Source of the DNA: Thermoleophilales bacterium
Lineage (GTDB): Bacteria; Actinomycetota; Thermoleophilia; Solirubrobacterales; 70-9
DNA: 38,035 nt
Direction: 5' to 3'
Assembly (NCBI GenBank): GCA_020636955.1
Contig: JACJWY010000017.1
Span: 1 to 38,035, forward strand
Under the pieces are notes generated by a model. That model did not search any database and had not been told where the DNA came from. It saw only the letters and a list, made by a program, of their open reading frames with translations. Of this stretch, positions 36,012 to 38,035 are shown in pieces. The translations under genes and the position numbers were made by a program. Positions within the stretch are counted from its first letter, which is position 1; each line of letters begins with the position of its first letter.

Positions 36012-37574
36012 GTGGCCCGCTTGACCGACCAGTCTGAAAACCCAGTCATTTCATCCACTTCAGACTCCGAAAACAAGCTTGAACATCCGAAAGATTCGGA
36101 CCGTTCCCGCTGGATCGCGCTTTACGTTCTATGCGCCGGAGTCCTGATGATCGTGCTCGACGCCACCGTCGTGAACGTCGCCCTGCCGGCGATCCAGAAC
36201 GATCTCGGCTTCACCCAGTCGAGTCTGGCCTGGGTGGTGAATGCCTACCTGATCGCCTTCGGCGGCCTGCTGCTGCTCTCCGGCCGGCTCGGGGACCTGA
36301 TCTCCCGGCGCGACGTTTTCCTGGTCGGCCTGACGGTGTTCACAGCCTCTTCCCTGCTCTGCGGCTTCGCCCAGAGCGACGTGATGCTGGTCGCTTTCCG
36401 CTTCTTTGCGGGGGTCGGCGGCGCCCTGACCGCGGCGGTGGTGCTGGGCATGATCGTGACCATGTTTCCCGAGCCGAGCGAGCAGGCGAAGGCGATCGGC
36501 GTCTACGCATTCGTGGCCTCGGCCGGCGGTTCGGTCGGCCTGCTCGCCGGCGGGGTACTGACCCAATTGCTCTCCTGGCACTGGATCTTCTTCATCAACA
36601 TCCCGATCGGCATCGCCACCGGCTACTACTCGCTCAAGCTGCTCGAACGCGACAAGGGCCTCGGCCTCTCCCACGGAGCGGACATCCTCGGCGCGGTCCT
36701 GATCACCTCTTCGCTGATGCTTGGCGTGTTCACGATCGTTGAGCCGGCGGCCAAGGACGGCTGGGGTGACCCGACCACCCTTGTCTGTTCGATCGGGTCC
36801 TTCCTCCTGCTGGTCGCTTTCCTGGTGAGGGAGTCCACAATTGCCAACCCGCTGGTTCCGCTGCGGATCTTCAAGTCCCGCAACGTCTCCGGAGCCAATG
36901 CGGTTCAGGCCCTGACCGTGGCCGGGATGTTCGGACTCTTCTTCCTCGGTGTGCTCTACCTGCAGGAAGTGCTCGGCTACGACGCACTACAGACCGGCTT
37001 CGCCTTCCTCCCCACCACCCTGGTCATGGGAACCCTTTCGGTCAAATTCTCGGAGCCGTTGATCATGCGCTTCGGCGCCCGCAACTGTCTGATCGTCGGG
37101 CTGGTCCTGATCGCAATCGGCCTTGCCCTCTTCGCAAGAGTGCCGGTCGACGGCAACTACTGGACCGATGTGCTGCCGTCCACCCTGCTGCTCGGCTCCG
37201 GGGTCGGCGTCTGTTTCCCGTCGCTTATGACCCTGGCCATGTCGGGGGCGACCAAGACCGATGCCGGGCTGGCCTCCGGCCTGGTCAACACCACCGCCCA
37301 GGTCGGCGCCGCAATCGGCCTCGCAGTGCTGGCCACGATCGCCGCCAACAAGACCGACGCCCTGACCGCCGCAGGCAAGCCACATGCCGAGGCACTGGTC
37401 GGCGGCTACGAGATCGCCTTCTGGGTGGCGGCCGGACTGGTGGTCGTTGCCCTGATCGTCGCCTTCATCGTGCTCGAGCCGGCCCGCGCCCCGGAGGGGC
37501 AAGAAGGCGAACCCACAGGCCCCGACGGAATGACCGAAGCGGAACTCGAAGCCGAGGCCGGCACCACCCTCTAG
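36012..37574 (+). CDS. DHA2-family MFS drug/proton antiporter, copy 3
   Basis: The 520-residue product is a 14-helix DHA2 exporter: LMIVLDATVVNVALPAIQND in helix 1, SGRLGDLISRRDVFLVG (motif A), GLLAGGVLTQLLSWHWIFFI in helix 5-6, and an acidic Glu-rich tail. The polar 40-residue N-terminus is Ser/Asp/Glu-rich. The start is uncertain: GTG 36012 overlaps a TAGTGT hexamer (36008-36013), and if that is the -10 element the start is TTG 36021. No TetR gene is adjacent, unlike the exporter pair at 21.7-24.7 kb. Substrate unknown. Confidence 0.92.
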   Translation: MARLTDQSENPVISSTSDSENKLEHPKDSDRSRWIALYVLCAGVLMIVLDATVVNVALPAIQNDLGFTQSSLAWVVNAYLIAFGGLLLLSGRLGDLISRRDVFLVGLTVFTASSLLCGFAQSDVMLVAFRFFAGVGGALTAAVVLGMIVTMFPEPSEQAKAIGVYAFVASAGGSVGLLAGGVLTQLLSWHWIFFINIPIGIATGYYSLKLLERDKGLGLSHGADILGAVLITSSLMLGVFTIVEPAAKDGWGDPTTLVCSIGSFLLLVAFLVRESTIANPLVPLRIFKSRNVSGANAVQALTVAGMFGLFFLGVLYLQEVLGYDALQTGFAFLPTTLVMGTLSVKFSEPLIMRFGARNCLIVGLVLIAIGLALFARVPVDGNYWTDVLPSTLLLGSGVGVCFPSLMTLAMSGATKTDAGLASGLVNTTAQVGAAIGLAVLATIAANKTDALTAAGKPHAEALVGGYEIAFWVAAGLVVVALIVAFIVLEPARAPEGQEGEPTGPDGMTEAELEAEAGTTL

Positions 37575-37619
37575 GCAGCACCGGCCCGGCCGAAGCCGCC
37601 GAAGTTGAACCGTTTCGAG

Positions 37620-38035
37620 CTAGAGAACGACGTGCCCGCGCTTGCGGCTTGAGAGGAAGATCCGCTCGAAGGCCAGCTTGGCCCAGTGAGCCTGGGGCCC
37701 GGCGATGATGTGGGCGTCCGGGTCCTTCGTCTTGTCGAGAACATGCTCGGCCTTGAAGATGATCCCGTTGTTGCCGGCATCCAGCACGCAGATCGCGGCC
37801 AGTTCGTCCATCGGCATTTCCCAGCGGGCCCTGCCCTCAAGGTCGGCGACGATGTTCTCGGCCGCCACCTTGGCCATGGTCTCGCTCATCTGGCCGGTCT
37901 TGGGCACGCCAGCCGGGACCTGGGTCTTCTCGGGCGGCGCCACGGCGATCGAAACTCCCGCCGAGAAGACTTCGGGGAGATTCGTGCTGCGGAAGAAGCT
38001 GTCAACCGGGATGAAGCCCGCATCATTGGCCAGAC
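37620..38035 (-). CDS. Sulfide:quinone oxidoreductase-like flavoprotein, C-terminal part
   Basis: The reverse strand is open from the right edge to a stop at 37620, giving 138 residues of a larger protein. GFIPVDSFFRSTNLPEVFSA and GVSIAVAPPEKTQVPAGVPK then TGQMSETMAKVAAENI correspond to the FAD-contacting end of SQR/NDH-2-type disulfide oxidoreductases, where the D in the strand before the helix binds FAD. LAAICVLDAGNNGIIFKAEH is an SQR-like C-terminal segment, and FLSSRKRGHVVL the C-terminus. The N-terminal NAD(P)/FAD domain lies beyond the window, so quinone or sulfide specificity cannot be judged. It converges on the exporter gene. Confidence 0.8.
   Translation of the reverse strand, partial: LANDAGFIPVDSFFRSTNLPEVFSAGVSIAVAPPEKTQVPAGVPKTGQMSETMAKVAAENIVADLEGRARWEMPMDELAAICVLDAGNNGIIFKAEHVLDKTKDPDAHIIAGPQAHWAKLAFERIFLSSRKRGHVVL

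Overview
The window is a stretch of high-G+C actinobacterial chromosome. Many genes start with GTG or TTG. TetR regulators, DHA2-type drug exporters and secreted proteins are frequent. About a dozen genes lack a Shine-Dalgarno sequence and instead carry a TANNNT -10 hexamer 6 to 9 nt before the start codon, the signature of leaderless transcripts common in Actinomycetota. The protein set would fit Thermoleophilia/Solirubrobacterales, but that placement is inference. I saw no rRNA, tRNA, CRISPR array, transposase or phage structural gene.

Left part (1 to about 5.4 kb): an accessory region, visibly less G+C-rich than the rest. A leftward operon encodes a PD-(D/E)XK nuclease of the PGN_0703 type, an HD phosphohydrolase resembling small alarmone hydrolases, and an unknown protein cut by the window edge. 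Small unrecognised rightward genes and an orphan antitoxin follow, ending at a good intrinsic terminator (3768-3816). Next come a Phd/VapC module with an operator over its promoter and an unknown 208-residue protein.

5.4-12 kb: a secreted family 31 glycoside hydrolase, a secreted antigen-85/esterase-D-like hydrolase, an SRPBCC protein, an ARPP-1 domain protein and a FitAB-type toxin-antitoxin pair.

12-16.4 kb: the most distinctive block. Two divergent paralogues of the 2,4-diacetylphloroglucinol hydrolase (PhlG) family flank a bicovalent BBE-like flavin oxidase and a divergent TetR regulator; a class I catechol-type O-methyltransferase precedes the second paralogue. This looks like a small regulated pathway acting on an acylated phenol or related polyketide; the substrate is unknown.

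16.4-25.4 kb: a VapC toxin whose VapB has been reduced by deletion to nine codons, a secreted unknown protein, a TfoX-N protein, a translationally coupled sulfatase/DUF1330/propeller-like operon, and two tandem DHA2 exporters divergent from a TetR gene with two matching operators, one inside the exporter promoter.

25.5-38 kb: a rightward operon of an MJ1255-like glycosyltransferase, a NodB polysaccharide deacetylase and a membrane protein; an SDR oxidoreductase; a strong hairpin; an AHSA1-type SRPBCC gene downstream of a large glycine-rich secreted protein; an R2-like ligand-binding oxidase with its TetR gene; a SpoIIAA-like protein; an Nramp metal transporter (possible Mn supply for the Mn/Fe oxidase); a third DHA2 exporter; and the C-terminal part of a sulfide:quinone-oxidoreductase-like flavoprotein running off the right edge.
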